DNA of 64,000 nucleotides from AP-15 sp963724435 (GCA_963724435.1 CAVRUN010000015.1:164096-228095), one strand, 5' to 3'; positions 1-9,557 are shown, counted from the stretch's first letter. The notes: generated by a model from the sequence alone, not told the origin. Made by a program: numbers and translations.

Positions 1-307
1 GACCGTCTCGACGAAGAAACCGGTCTGTGGGAACGGATATGAATCGACGTCTTGCGGGGAGCCAACTCGGCTCCGATTCTGTGCCGCCGCCGCGATGTTA
101 AGCCGAACGCTTCGAGTGCTCATGACCGGCTTCTTTAATCCGTGCCGATCGAGATCACTTTAACCCACGTCAATGCCGGGCGATAAAAATGGGTATCTCA
201 TCATCCCTGTGACCTGCCGCTCACCGACGGCCTGAGCCGGCTGAGGACCCGGCGAGACGCCGCGGGTTGCCGAGCGAACTCGGGCAGCGCTCCTGCCCCT
301 ACAATCA

Positions 308-321
308 TTGATCCAGATCAT
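308..321. promoter_or_regulatory. FNR/Anr-type box upstream of cydPABX
   Basis: The sequence TTGATCCAGATCAT matches the FNR/Anr consensus TTGAT-N4-ATCAA at 9 of 10 defined positions. It lies 81 bases before the cydP start. FNR-family regulators commonly activate bd oxidase under low oxygen, so microaerobic induction is a natural inference. A second, weaker dyad (TTAACCCACGTCAA, 160-173) lies further upstream. Candidate -10 hexamers are TAGAAT (334-339) and TATTAT (371-376); neither gives a textbook spacing to the box, so the transcription start is open. Confidence 0.7.
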
Positions 322-402
322 CGGAATGCGCGGTAGAATGCAATCCTCTGGTTACCTGTGACTGATCTCGTATTATGACTTCCACTGCTATGGAGACATC
401 GC

Positions 403-603
403 GTGGGCACAACTCGCCCGCTCTTGAGCAGGCCGCACCATAATTCGCTGGGCCGCGAGATCGCCTGGGTGCTGGCATTCAAAATGGTGGCGCTGGCCGC
501 GCTTTATTTCGCTTTCTTTGGACCGGCTCATCGTTCCTCGGTGACCCCCGACCAGATCGCGGCCACGCTTGGCGAGCCCGCGCAAACTTCCGGAGAGCAC
601 TGA
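403..603 (+). CDS. cydP: CydP, small putative subunit of cytochrome bd oxidase
   Basis: This 66-aa protein has one hydrophobic helix (about residues 22-42, core WVLAFKMVALAALYFAFF) preceded by a basic segment with GREIAW. It ends in a short soluble tail containing TPDQIAATLG. This matches the small CydP proteins encoded just before cydA in many proteobacteria. The start is GTG, with GGAGA at 392-396 six bases upstream. The stop is one base before cydA, so translation is probably coupled. The family is a putative auxiliary subunit; its biochemical role is not well established. Confidence 0.8.
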   Translation: MGTTRPLLSRPHHNSLGREIAWVLAFKMVALAALYFAFFGPAHRSSVTPDQIAATLGEPAQTSGEH

Positions 604-604
604 C

Positions 605-2164
605 ATGCCGTCTATTGATGTCGTCGATCTCTCACGACTGCAGTTTGCGCTGACTGCCCTTTATCATTTCCTGTTTGTGCCTTTGACGCTCGGACTGTCT
701 CTGCTGCTGGCGATCATGGAGACGGTCTATGTCATGACCGGGCGCGCGATCTGGCGCGAGATGACAAAGTTCTGGGGAATTCTATTCGGCATCAACTTCG
801 CGATGGGCGTCGCTACCGGAATAACGATGGAGTTCCAGTTCGGAACAAACTGGGCTTATTACGCGCATTACGTTGGCGACATCTTTGGCGCCCCGCTCGC
901 GATCGAAGGCTTGATGGCGTTCTTTCTCGAAGCGAGCTTTGTTGGCCTGTTCTTTTTCGGCTGGGATCGGTTGAGCCGGGTGGGGCATCTGGTCGTGACC
1001 TGGCTGGTGGCGATCGGCAGCAATCTTTCCGCTCTGTGGATACTGATCGCCAATGCCTGGATGCAGTATCCGGTCGGCGCCCGGTTCAATCCGGCGACGA
1101 TGCGCATGGAAGTCGCGTCGTTCTATGACGTGCTGTTCAACCCGGTCGCCCAGGCAAAATTTGTCCACACGGTCAGCGCCGGTTACGTGACCGGCTCGAT
1201 GTTCGTGCTGTCGATCAGTGCCTTTTATCTATTGCGCCGCCGGCACCGCAGTTTCGCCTGGCGATCGATGACGGTCGCGGCCAGCTTTGGGCTGGCCTCC
1301 GCCCTGTCGGTCGTCGTGCTCGGCGACGAGAGCGGTTACATGGTCGACATCAACCAAAAGATGAAGATCGCGGCGATCGAGGCGATGTGGGAAACCGAGT
1401 CGCCACCGGCAAGCTTCACGCTGTTTGGCCTTCCCGATATGGCGACGCACACCACCCACTTTGCAATCAGGGTGCCGTGGGTCATGGGGCTGATCGCCAC
1501 CCGCTCGCTTGATCAACCGATTGCCGGGATCCAGGAGTTGGTTGCGCAAGCCGAACGGCGCATCCGCAACGGCCTTGTCGGATACCAGGAGCTGGCGCAG
1601 CTGCGCGCATCGCACAGCACGACGGTGCCACCGCAGATGGAATCGTCGATCGGCGATCTTGGCTACGCGCTATTGTTGAAGCGCATTCGGCCGGACATCG
1701 AAAACGCGACTGACGCCCAGGTCAGGCAGGCCGCGTACAGCACCGTGCCCGACGTCCCGGTTCTTTTCTGGGTGTTCCGTTTCATGGTCGGGTTTGGGTT
1801 TTATTTTATCTTGCTGTTCGCGCTCGCCTTCTATTTCGCCTGCCGGCGCGACCTCGAACGATCGTGGTTCCTGCGTATTGCTCTGTGGAGTCTTCCACTG
1901 CCGTGGCTCGCGGCTGAGTTTGGCTGGATCGTCGCCGAGTACGGCCGCCAGCCCTGGATCATCGATGGCGTGCTGCCGACATTCCTTGCCGCCTCCAACC
2001 TGCCAGCCGGCAATGTCTACTTCAGTCTCGGCGGGTTCGTGCTGTTCTACAGCACGCTGGCGGTCGTCGAGATCTACCTGATGGTTAAATACGTTCGGCT
2101 CGGTCCCGAGATGCCGGCCGCCTTCGGGCAGCGCCGTGTCGTCGCCGCGGCCGGCGAGGATTAG
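605..2164 (+). CDS. cydA: Cytochrome bd ubiquinol oxidase subunit I
   Basis: CydA binds haems b558, b595 and d and oxidises quinol at the periplasmic face, reducing oxygen to water. The 519-aa protein is closely similar to the Escherichia coli type, including the long Q-loop. His21, His188 and Met394 sit in the contexts of the known haem ligands. Glu101 and Glu109 match the conserved acidic residues. KMKIAAIEAMWET (252-264) and GRQPW (447-451) are the quinol-loop signatures. The start at 605 was chosen because it gives the conserved N-terminus (LSRLQFALTALYHF) and follows the cydP stop directly; a longer reading from 569 only adds overlap with cydP. cydB follows after 8 bases. Confidence 0.97.
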   Translation: MPSIDVVDLSRLQFALTALYHFLFVPLTLGLSLLLAIMETVYVMTGRAIWREMTKFWGILFGINFAMGVATGITMEFQFGTNWAYYAHYVGDIFGAPLAIEGLMAFFLEASFVGLFFFGWDRLSRVGHLVVTWLVAIGSNLSALWILIANAWMQYPVGARFNPATMRMEVASFYDVLFNPVAQAKFVHTVSAGYVTGSMFVLSISAFYLLRRRHRSFAWRSMTVAASFGLASALSVVVLGDESGYMVDINQKMKIAAIEAMWETESPPASFTLFGLPDMATHTTHFAIRVPWVMGLIATRSLDQPIAGIQELVAQAERRIRNGLVGYQELAQLRASHSTTVPPQMESSIGDLGYALLLKRIRPDIENATDAQVRQAAYSTVPDVPVLFWVFRFMVGFGFYFILLFALAFYFACRRDLERSWFLRIALWSLPLPWLAAEFGWIVAEYGRQPWIIDGVLPTFLAASNLPAGNVYFSLGGFVLFYSTLAVVEIYLMVKYVRLGPEMPAAFGQRRVVAAAGED

Positions 2165-2172
2165 AGGGCACC

Positions 2173-3318
2173 ATGATTCCGATCGATTACGCAATCTTGC
2201 GCCTGATCTGGTGGGCATTCCTTGGCGTGCTGCTGATCGGCTTTGCGGTGATGGACGGCTTTGACCTTGGCGCCGCCCTGCTGCAGCCGTTTGTCGCCCG
2301 CACCGATATCGAAAAACGCATGCTGCTCAATTCGATCGGCCCGGTCTGGGAAGGCAATCAGGTCTGGTTCATCCTCGGCGGCGGTGCCATTTTTGCAGCT
2401 TGGCCGCCGCTCTACGCTGTGTCGTTTTCCGGTTTCTATCTTGCGATGTTTTTGGTGCTGGCAGCGCTCATTCTGCGGCCGGTGGCGTTTACGTTTCGCA
2501 GCAAGCTCGAAGCCCCCGGCTGGCGAGGCGTGTGGGACTGGGCATTTTTTGTCTCTGGCATCGTTCCGGCGCTGGTCTTTGGCGTCGCGTTCGGCAATCT
2601 GTTCCTCGGCGTCCCATTCCATTTCGACGACACCCTGCGCGTCACTTACGAAGGCGGATTGATCGGGCTGCTTAATCCGTGGGCGTTGCTGTGCGGACTG
2701 GTCAGCGTTTCGATGCTGGCAATGCATGGCGGCGCCTGGCTCGCCTTCAAGACCGAGGGCCCCCTGGCGCGGCGCGCCAATTCCGCTGCATCCTGGGCCG
2801 CTGTCGCCGTAATTGTGCTGTTCTCGCTGGCTGGGGTCTGGCTCGCGCGCGGCATCGACGGCTATGTGATCCAGGGCACTATCGACCCGGCAGCGCCATC
2901 TAACCCACTGAACAAAAATGTCGTGGAGGCCGCCGGCGCCTGGCTATCGAATTACCGGACCTATCCGATCACCAGCGCGGCCCCGATATTGGCCTATCTC
3001 GGCGCGGCGCTGACTTGGCTGCTGCTGCGCGCGGCGCGGCCGCTGTCCGCCTTTGTTGCCAGCGGTTTCGGAGTCGCCGGGATTGTCGCGACCGCGGGTC
3101 TGAGCCTGTTTCCGTTTCTGCTGCCGTCATCGCTCGACCCGCGCAGCAGCCTGACAGTGTGGGATGCGTCGAGTAGCCAAACGACTCTGTTCATCATGCT
3201 GGTCGCCACCCTGATTTTTTTGCCGATCGTCATCCTCTACACGGGATGGATTTTTCACGTCCTTCGCGGCCCGGTCACCGCCGAGGCGATCCGACGCGAC
3301 GAGCACGCGCTCTACTAA
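2173..3318 (+). CDS. cydB: Cytochrome bd ubiquinol oxidase subunit II
   Basis: CydB is the haem-free pseudosymmetric partner of CydA in the inner membrane. The 381-aa length and repeated hydrophobic helices are normal for the family. The N-terminal signature DGFDLG (28-33) and GPVWEGNQVW (around residue 56) are diagnostic. It starts 8 bases after cydA and is followed 12 bases later by cydX, so all four genes form one operon, presumably under the upstream FNR-type box. Confidence 0.97.
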   Translation: MIPIDYAILRLIWWAFLGVLLIGFAVMDGFDLGAALLQPFVARTDIEKRMLLNSIGPVWEGNQVWFILGGGAIFAAWPPLYAVSFSGFYLAMFLVLAALILRPVAFTFRSKLEAPGWRGVWDWAFFVSGIVPALVFGVAFGNLFLGVPFHFDDTLRVTYEGGLIGLLNPWALLCGLVSVSMLAMHGGAWLAFKTEGPLARRANSAASWAAVAVIVLFSLAGVWLARGIDGYVIQGTIDPAAPSNPLNKNVVEAAGAWLSNYRTYPITSAAPILAYLGAALTWLLLRAARPLSAFVASGFGVAGIVATAGLSLFPFLLPSSLDPRSSLTVWDASSSQTTLFIMLVATLIFLPIVILYTGWIFHVLRGPVTAEAIRRDEHALY

Positions 3319-3330
3319 GGGATCTTTGCG

Positions 3331-3429
3331 ATGTGGTATTTCACCTGGGTGCTCGGGCTCGGCCTCGCCTGCTCGTTTGCTATTCTGAACGCGATGTGGC
3401 TCGAACTCGATCAGCCGCCCGACGAATAG
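3331..3429 (+). CDS. cydX: CydX, small subunit of cytochrome bd oxidase
   Basis: A 32-aa reading frame begins MWYFTWVLGLGLACSFAI, with a single membrane helix, then NAMWLE and an acidic end. This is the pattern of the CydX/CbdX family: an N-terminal MWYF-type start, a conserved Trp after the helix and a conserved Glu. In Escherichia coli CydX stabilises the haems of the CydAB complex. It sits 12 bases after cydB in the same orientation. It is easily missed because of its length. Confidence 0.9.
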   Translation: MWYFTWVLGLGLACSFAILNAMWLELDQPPDE

Positions 3430-3517
3430 AGGCAGGCGCAACCTCTATCGCGGCGCTGATCAAGGCAGCGCTGGGCTGGTTTGGTTGGCCGGCGTTGGTA
3501 GCGATTGTGGTGGGGCG

Positions 3518-3915
3518 TCAGGCGGGCGCAGTTTGACCCTGAAGCCAGGCCAGGCGAGCTAAGTTGTAGCTAAGATTGGCGAGGTCGATCTCCCCGCGCG
3601 CACCACGCCAACCGTTCGAATGACGAGCCCGATCCGGCATCGCTGGGCAGCGAAGACGTGCTCGACGCGCGAGCGCACCCGGGCGCGGGTGGCGTTGCCG
3701 CGGGCGATGTGGGCTGGCATCTCGCGGCCCCTCGGCTTCTTGCGCTGGAATTGCGGCTTGAGGCCACGGCGCTCAAGCAGGGCGAGATTGGTTGCCAAGC
3801 GATAGGCGGTGTCGGCCCCCACGTCGCTGGCGGTGTTGTCACGGTCGAGCACCGCCGCGAGCTGCCCGCCGTCATAAGCCGCCGCATGGGTGACGCTGTA
3901 GCGCCAGAAACCCAA
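3518..3915 (-). pseudogene. IS5-family transposase, C-terminal fragment
   Basis: Reading leftward, the frame shows the end of a DDE transposase: a WRYSVTHAAAYDGGQL stretch, DNTASDVGADTAYR (with the second catalytic Asp), RKKPRGREMP and SRVEHVFAAQ (with the catalytic Glu). The last part (LANLSYNLARLAWLQGQ) continues in a different frame after a slip near 3585, so the gene is frameshifted. The N-terminal half is absent; an unrelated IS110 fragment begins just to the right. It is a dead remnant of a different IS5 subgroup from the element at 6353-7601. Confidence 0.8.
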
Positions 3916-4015
3916 ACGCGCGGTCCACCCCAACGTGGTTATGGAATGGCCCGCCCCTCTTCCCCTGACAGCGCATAGGCTGCGGGGATAACCGGAGCAG
4001 AGAAGAGCAAGACGG

Positions 4016-4440
4016 ATGCCGATCGTGGTTCTTGGGATTGACGTCGGCAAGAACAGCTGCAGCGTGGTCGGGATGGACGATAGCGGGGCGGTGATCAAGC
4101 GGCGCCGAATGCGACAAGGGAACATAACGGCCTTCACCAAAGACCTATCTGCCTGCATCATAGCGATGGAGACTTGTTGCGGCGCACATCATCTCGGCCG
4201 GCTACTGACGGCGCAAGGGCATGACGTTCGGTCGATGTAGCCGGAATATGTCCGGCCGTATGTCAGGCGCAAAAGAACGACGACCGTGATGGAGGTGATT
4301 GCGGAGGCAGCAACCCGGCCGACAATGCGGTTCGTGACGTTGAAGAGCGAGGACCAGCTCGATCTGCAGACACTGCATCGGGTGCGGGATCGGCTGGTGG
4401 AGGAGCGGACGGCGCTGATCAATCAGTTGCGCGCACTCCT
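4016..4440 (+). pseudogene. IS110-family transposase, N-terminal remnant
   Basis: The frame opens with VLGIDVGKNSCSVVGMD, the RuvC-like DEDD start of IS110-type transposases, then AMETCCGAHHLGRLLTAQGH. An in-frame TAG at 4238 falls where the family reads Ser-Pro-Glu-Tyr-Val. A frameshift follows, since AQKNDD is recoverable only in another frame. The match resumes as AEAATRPTMRFVTLKSEDQL to INQLRALL and stops at about 4440. The C-terminal serine-containing domain is missing. The element cannot be active. It abuts the res remnant and appears to have truncated its 5' end. Confidence 0.8.
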
Positions 4441-5540
4441 GTACGATTGTCGGCGACCCCGTTCTTTTTGCGCGGTTCAGCTTATGCCGATGGTACGCTG
4501 TTCCATTGGACGGTCAGCGATTTTTCGCTGATGGAGGCGATCGAATGCGGCATCGTCAAGCGGCCGCGGGTGCCGATAGCCGACAATATCCCTGGCGGGG
4601 ATGCGCCAAAGTTTCGCAATCTTTGGGACAATCTGCGGGGCACCGATCTGCCAAAAAAGGGACGCGGCAAGGCGGGCCCGATCGATCCGCTAAAGATTCC
4701 GGCCATGCTGCAAACTGCCCTCGAAGCATTACTCCAATACCTTTACAGTTTGGCAGGAAAATGGCGTGGCCGTGCCACCGGTTTTCATCGTTGTCTGCCA
4801 AAACACCGCGATCTCAAAAGCGGTTGGAGCGCGCGCAGGACGATGGGACCAAGGTGCTGGAAAACGGTCACCTCGCGCTATTTTCGCAATTACGAGGACT
4901 ACGGTAACCGGCTGGCGCGCCCGCGCGCTCTGGGGGCTATCTCGAATGCATTTGCGGCACCTATCCCGCCCAGCTCGCCTATCAAGTCATCGCCGACCGG
5001 GCAGGCGACCGATCGCCGCCGCGATTACGACATCGCGCGTCGGAGAACGGCCGATCAAGGTGGTATTGGCTCCATCTAATCCGGATGGTTCAACTGCCCA
5101 GTCAATTTCACAACTTCGAAAAAACCCGCTGGCACACCGATCATCGCCGCTGTCAGGTGAATCGGGTCATCTGCGACAGCGATTGAGAAGCCGAGTTCTG
5201 CCGTGCCGCCGAGGCCAACCCGCGGGTGCGCTCCTATGTGAAGAACCAGCGTGTCGGTTTTGACGTGCCCTATCTGTTTGGCTCAACCTCGAAAAAATAT
5301 TTGGCTGATTTATAGGGTCGATGACGGGCATGGGCCCGACGATCCGTTAAACTTGGTTATCGAGATCAAGGGTTATCGCGGCGAGGACGCCAAGGACAAG
5401 GCTAATACGATGGACGCCTTATTGGGTGCCGGGCGTCAACAATCTCGGCGACTTAAGCCGCTGGTCCTTTGCTGAATTCAAGGAATCGGTCTACGCGATC
5501 GCCGCGAATTGCGACGCCCCGATCGAGCGCAAAGGGCGAT
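4441..5540 (+). pseudogene. Type III restriction endonuclease (Res-like) remnant, internally deleted
   Basis: Pieces of a DEAD/DEAH-type restriction subunit are readable across several frames: YADGTLFHWTVSDFSLMEAI, then RVPIADNIPGGDAPKFRNLW, PAMLQTALEAL and VPPVFIVVCQNTAISK. At about 4930 the match jumps from the middle of the protein to near its C-terminus (CICGTYPAQLAYQVIADR). It continues through RWHTDHRRCQVNRVICDSDW and YVKNQRVGFDVPYLFGSTSK to VDDGHGPDDPLNLVIEIKGY, the nuclease-like end. The helicase C-terminal region is therefore deleted, and several frameshifts and stops remain. The order res then mod is retained. It is non-functional. Confidence 0.75.
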
Positions 5541-5690
5541 ATTAATGGATTAACTTATGGCATGCCTATCGAAACGGTTCGTAAAATTCTAGCAGATAAA
5601 TGCAAAATGCAACCAAATGAGCTAACAACTATGAAGTTCATCCCATTACATAAGTTATACTGTAGGGTGCCCCTGCTGATAATCCCGACC
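5541..5690. other. AT-rich segment between res and mod remnants
   Basis: About 150 bases here are clearly richer in A and T than everything around them (for example TTAATGGATTAACTTATGGC and the run to TTACATAAGTTATACTG). They do not resemble either neighbouring gene. A short open stretch (MPIETVRKILADKC) reads through it into the mod frame. It may be a small inserted fragment; its origin is unknown. Confidence 0.4.
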
Positions 5691-6352
5691 GCCGAACTCG
5701 AACCGGTCATGGACGCAGAGGACAAGAGCCCGATTCGGCTTGCCGATGAACGCCGCAATCGCGATTTCGACCCGCAGCTCGTCTGGCGCGGAAAGGACGA
5801 GCGGGACTGGTCCGGCCTAATCGTTCAAGCCGCGCCGCTCTACATCCCGGAAAAGATCCACCCGAACGTGCCGGTGGACGATCTGCTGCGGCAATGCAGC
5901 GAGCGGCGGGAGGAAAAGAACCGGCCGATACCCGACCTGTTCGCTCAACGGCCTGCCGACAAGGCGGTGACCGAGTTCTATCAGCACCACGCCAACTGGT
6001 CGAACCGTATGATCCTCGGCGACAGCCTGTCCGTCATGGCGAGCCTCGCCGAGCGCGAAGGGCTGAGCGGCAAGGTGCAGTCCATCTATAACGACCCGCC
6101 CTACGGCATCCGCTTCAACTCGAATTTCCAGTGGTCAACGACCAGCCCGCGACGTAAAGGACGGCAACAAAGACCACATCAGCCGCGAGCCCGAGAGGTC
6201 AAAGCTTTCCGCGACACCTGGCGCGATGGCATCCACTCCCACCTGACCTATCTGCGCGACCGTCTGACCGTCGCCCGCGACCTCCTCGCCGATAGCGGGT
6301 CGATTTTCGCACAGATCGGCGACGAGGATGTGCACCGTGTCCGGGCGCTAAG

Positions 6353-7601
6353 GAAACGCCGAACAATGGCGGCGTAGGCGACGGTTTGCCGACCGAGGCA
6401 TAATTTTGCTGTATCGGCGTACTCGGTAATGGACTGTATCGGCAGAAGACCGGGTTTGTGGTGTTGTCTTGCTGCGTTGTTTTCGGGATCAAGGCACCGT
6501 CCAGGCGTGATCAGACACGGCCCTAGGCGAGCAGCGCTTTCTTGACGATCACCAGGTTGGCCAGCGCGAACAGGGTGTGCAGCTGCGCCGTGTTCTTGGC
6601 CAGCCCGCGATAGCGCAGCTTCTTATGGCGGAACAGAGCCTGCCCCGGCGCAGGCCGGGGTTTTTGATGATATGGAACGGGTGCTCGACCCAGGCCCGCA
6701 CCTGTGACAGCGCTCGCTCCACTGCCTCGGCCCAATTCCGCAGCCGTTCGGGCAATGGCTTGATGACGCTGCGCTTGATCGCGATGTTCCAGCAGATATC
6801 GCAGCCCTCAAATTCGGGCCGCTTGTCCGCCCCGGTGTAGCCGGCATCGGCGAAGACATCCGTCTCCTGGCCGTGCAGTAAGGCCGCTGCCTGATTGATA
6901 TCGGCCTCGTTGGCAGCGGTGCCGATAACCGTGTGCACCACCCCCGAGGCGACATCGACCCCGATATGCGCCTTCATCCCGAAGTGCCACTGGTTGCCCT
7001 TCTTGGTCTGGTGCATCTCCGGGTCGCGCGCCTTGCTTTTGTTCTTGGTCGAAGGCGGGGCGGCGATGATCCCCGCCTTCGCGAGGACGGCGTCGACGAT
7101 TGTTCCCTGGCGCATCAACAAGCCGCGCTCCTCAGCATCGCACCGACCTCGTCGAATAGAACCCGAGTCAAGTCGTGCTGCTCTAACCAATGGCGGAAGT
7201 TCAGCACCGTCGTCGCGTCCGGAACTGTCGCCACTGACAGATCGATGCCGGCAAAGCCGCGCAACGCCTGGCTGTCGTACAGCGCGTCCTCCACGGCCTC
7301 GTCGGCCAGCCCGTACCACTGCTGCAAAAAGTAGATCCGCAGCATCCGCTCCAGCCCAACCGGCGGCCGGCCGCGCTCTCCCTTCGGGTAGAAAGGTCGC
7401 AGACGATCGACCAGCCGTGCCCACGGCACAACCTCTTCCATCTCGGCCAAAAACCGGTCCCGGCGCGTCTGCCTTTTCTTGCCGGCGTATTCCGCCTGCG
7501 AAAAGCTCCCCTGCCGCTGCATCGCCCGCCCCTTGGTCCCCCCGGACCCGCGGATTCTACCCGTTGCCCGCGCCCTTGCCTCGGCTTATTTCAGCGTTTC
7601 C
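6353..7601 (-). mobile_element. IS5-group insertion sequence with CTAA target duplication
   Basis: The element is 1249 bp. Its ends are imperfect inverted repeats, GGAAACGCCGAA (6353-6364) and the complement of TTCAGCGTTTCC (7590-7601), which match at 11 of 12 positions. It is flanked by the 4-bp direct repeat CTAA (6349-6352 and 7602-7605), the usual target duplication of the IS5 group. Removing the element and one CTAA reconnects the mod reading frame. The orientation given is that of its transposase, which is frameshifted, so it is immobile unless helped in trans. Confidence 0.9.
6523..7522 (-). pseudogene. IS5-group transposase, frameshifted
   Basis: The protein resembles the Escherichia coli IS5 transposase over its whole length. 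It begins with QAEYAGKKRQTRRDRFLAEM and PFYPKGERGRPPVGLERMLR, then DATTVLNFRHWLEQHDL. A slip near 7125 moves the match to RQGTIVDAVLAKAGIIAAPP, STKNKSKARDPEMHQTKKGN and QWHFGMKAHIGVDVASG (DDE region). It continues to RAWVEHPFHIIKN. A second slip near 6650 moves the end to YRGLAKNTAQLHTLFALANL. The two frameshifts split it into three frames. It lies wholly within the element bounded by 6353 and 7601. Confidence 0.85.
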
Positions 7602-7993
7602 CTAATGGATCAGGTGTTGGTGACGAGAATCTCGTAGCTGAAATTTGTTTCAAGAAGACAGGCGGACAGCAGTTCACTTTTGGCCGGCATACTCGATCAC
7701 GTACTTCACTATTCCAGAGACAAGGAAAAGGCTAAATACAGGCAGCTCTCTCTATCCAAGCACCCTGGGGAAGAGGGGGCGAAGCAATACGATTGTCGAT
7801 CACCTGCGCCAGCCAGCGACAACGGCATCGCATCCGCTCGATCCCAGTTCGGCTGATCCGACTGGTCCTCAAGTTGCCGGGCAGTGGTCGGAGATGACGG
7901 TTAATTCGACCGTTGGCGCTCCTCCGCGCTTGCCTGGACCGCTTGGGTTGAGATCAAGCTGTGCCGGAGGAAGACGGATTAAACCAGCCGATT

Positions 7994-9252
7994 TTATGTT
8001 GCCGGCGATCGGATCGAAACAATCGTTCCCGGATCAGCGGGCGTCGAACAGAACTGCGCCCAATCAGCAATCAGCCGCCGCCGCTTTCCGAACAGAATCG
8101 CCTCTGCGATAGACGGCTTCGACGGTGGTTCTCGATCGCGTGTGACAGCGCCATTTCGACCACTTCGCGCGGATAGGCGGTGCGCTCGGCCGCCCAATCC
8201 GAAAAGCTCGACCGGAAACCGTGCGCGGTCAGATCCGCTCGGCCCATCCGGCGCAGCAACATCAGCATTGTCATATTCGACATCGGCAATGCCCACCGCG
8301 AGCCAGGAAAGACCGGCGCGGTCGGATCAGGGAGGCCGCTTTTACCAAGTGCGAGCGGACGCACCTTTTGCAGCACATCGAGTGCCGCATCGCTGAGCGG
8401 CACGCGATGTTCGAGCCCGGATTTCATGCGATTGCCCGGCACGGTCCAAACTTTCGCGCCGAGATCGATCTCGTCCCCGCGCGACCCAAGGCCTCGCCGG
8501 TTCGGGCAGCGGTGTAAATCACGAATTCGAGCGCCCGCGCCGCCATCCCTGCCCGCTGACCAAGTCTGTCCACGAATGACGCCATTTCGTCGAACGTAAG
8601 CGCAGCATGATGCACAATCTTCCGCAGCCTTGAGCGTGCCGGCAAGATATGATCAAGGTCGCCTTTCCATTGCGCCGGGTTTGGTCCCTGGCGAAAGCCG
8701 CGTACGGTCGCGGCATCCAACACCGCCTCGATCGTCCTGCACCCGGCTCGCGGTTTCCGGCGTCTCGGTCCAGATCGGATCGAGCACTTGCACGACCAGC
8801 CCGTTATCGACCGCCGACACCGACAATTCCCCCAAAGCGGGGTAGACGTACGTGGCTAGCGTGTTGCACCATTGCTGGCCGTGCTTGGCGTTGCGCCACC
8901 CGGCTTCGTTGCGGCCGATGAATTCTTCGGCGACTTCGCGGAAGGTTCGGCCCTTGGCCGCCGACACTCGCTGCTGCGCTTGGCGCTGAGCCGCCTTTGC
9001 TGCGAGCGGGTCGATGCCATCGCGGCGCTGGTTGCGCTGTTCCAGCGCTTTTGCGCGGGCCGCGGCGAGCGACACATCGGGAAAAGGCCCGAGCCCCATG
9101 TCGCAGCGCTTACCGTCAAGCCGAAACCGGAACACCCAGGATTTGGCACCGGTGGAGGAAACACGCAGATAAAGCCCACCTCCGTCATGCAGGACCGCCG
9201 GCCCCTTTTGCCCCGCTACTTTTGTCGCTGTGGGCTTGCAGGTCTGCGCCAT
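7994..9252 (-). pseudogene. Tyrosine integrase, decayed (DUF4102 type)
   Basis: The N-terminal frame carries the DUF4102 integrase arm (DGGGLYLRVSSTGAKSWVFR, then MGLGPFPDVSLAAARAKALE). A slip near 8720 moves to DAATVRGFRQGPNPAQWKGD and TAARTGEALG (catalytic Arg). A further slip moves to LEHRVPLSDAALDVLQKV and LTAHGFRSSFSDWAAERTAY (His and Arg). The Tyr segment (VEAVYRRGD) and the end are in yet another frame. It is a homologue of the intact integrase at 22678-23895, with the same motif layout, but clearly divergent. It points leftward from about 174 bases beside the 11-bp tRNA-Ser repeat at 9426, mirroring the intact copy. Confidence 0.85.
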
Positions 9253-9534
9253 GCCGATCCCGATTTCCAGTTAAACGGGTGGGAGAGCATCGATAGGGTT
9301 CCCCATTTCTTTCCCCATCGCTGGTGAAATGGGCGGGATACGCAAGCAGCCAGGATGCCCCCGCTGTCCTATTATCTTTGTGGCCCGTTGAGACGGGCTA
9401 AGACTGCTGGCTCAGAGGAGATTGGCGGATGGGGTGTCCGTCTAAGGTCATCCGTAACTTACTGATATACTTGATAGTTTCTGATCGTAGCGCTCCGATA
9501 ACGGCTGTTCCCACGTCATATCCTACAACGAAAA
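9253..9534. other. Non-coding junction between older element and the tRNA-Ser element
   Basis: No credible gene is seen here. It holds the 11-bp tRNA-Ser repeat at 9426-9436. A short palindromic-looking stretch (CCCATTTCTTTCCCCATCGC, about 9302) lies upstream of the decayed integrase and could be part of its arm-binding sites. This is speculation. Confidence 0.4.
9426..9436. repeat. Candidate distal attachment site (11-bp copy of tRNA-Ser 3' end)
   Basis: CGGATGGGGTG is identical, and in the same orientation, to 24103-24113, the terminal 11 bases of tRNA-Ser(UGA) on the minus strand. The two copies bracket a minus-strand gene block whose integrase is next to the tRNA. This is the arrangement left by site-specific integration at a tRNA 3' end. 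The repeat is short and flanking bases do not match, so the exact crossover is uncertain. Confidence 0.6.
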
Positions 9535-9557
9535 AACCCCGCCTCAAGGGCGGGGTT
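9535..9557 (-). terminator. Rho-independent terminator ending the element's operon
   Basis: Read on the minus strand, AACCCCGCC pairs with GGCGGGGTT around a five-base loop, followed by TTTTTT (complement of 9531-9536). It lies 24 bases beyond the last gene of the minus-strand block. Confidence 0.85.

Larger units (their letters stand above)
5691..7810 (+). pseudogene. Type III DNA methyltransferase (Mod), split by an IS
   Basis: The frame reads DAEDKSPIRLADERRNRDFD, then WSNRMILGDSLSVMASLAER and the DPPY catalytic motif as YNDPPYGIRFNSNFQWSTTS. A double frameshift lies at about 6150-6200. It resumes as VKAFRDTWRDGIHSHLTYLR and GSIFAQIGDEDVHRVRAL. There the IS at 6353-7601 interrupts it. Joining 6352 to 7606 restores ALMDQVFGDENLVAEI apart from one missing base, followed by HYSRDKEKAKYRQLSLSKHP. 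Recognisable sequence ends near 7810; the C-terminus is lost. The enzyme would have methylated the recognition site of the neighbouring Res. It is now dead. Confidence 0.8.
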
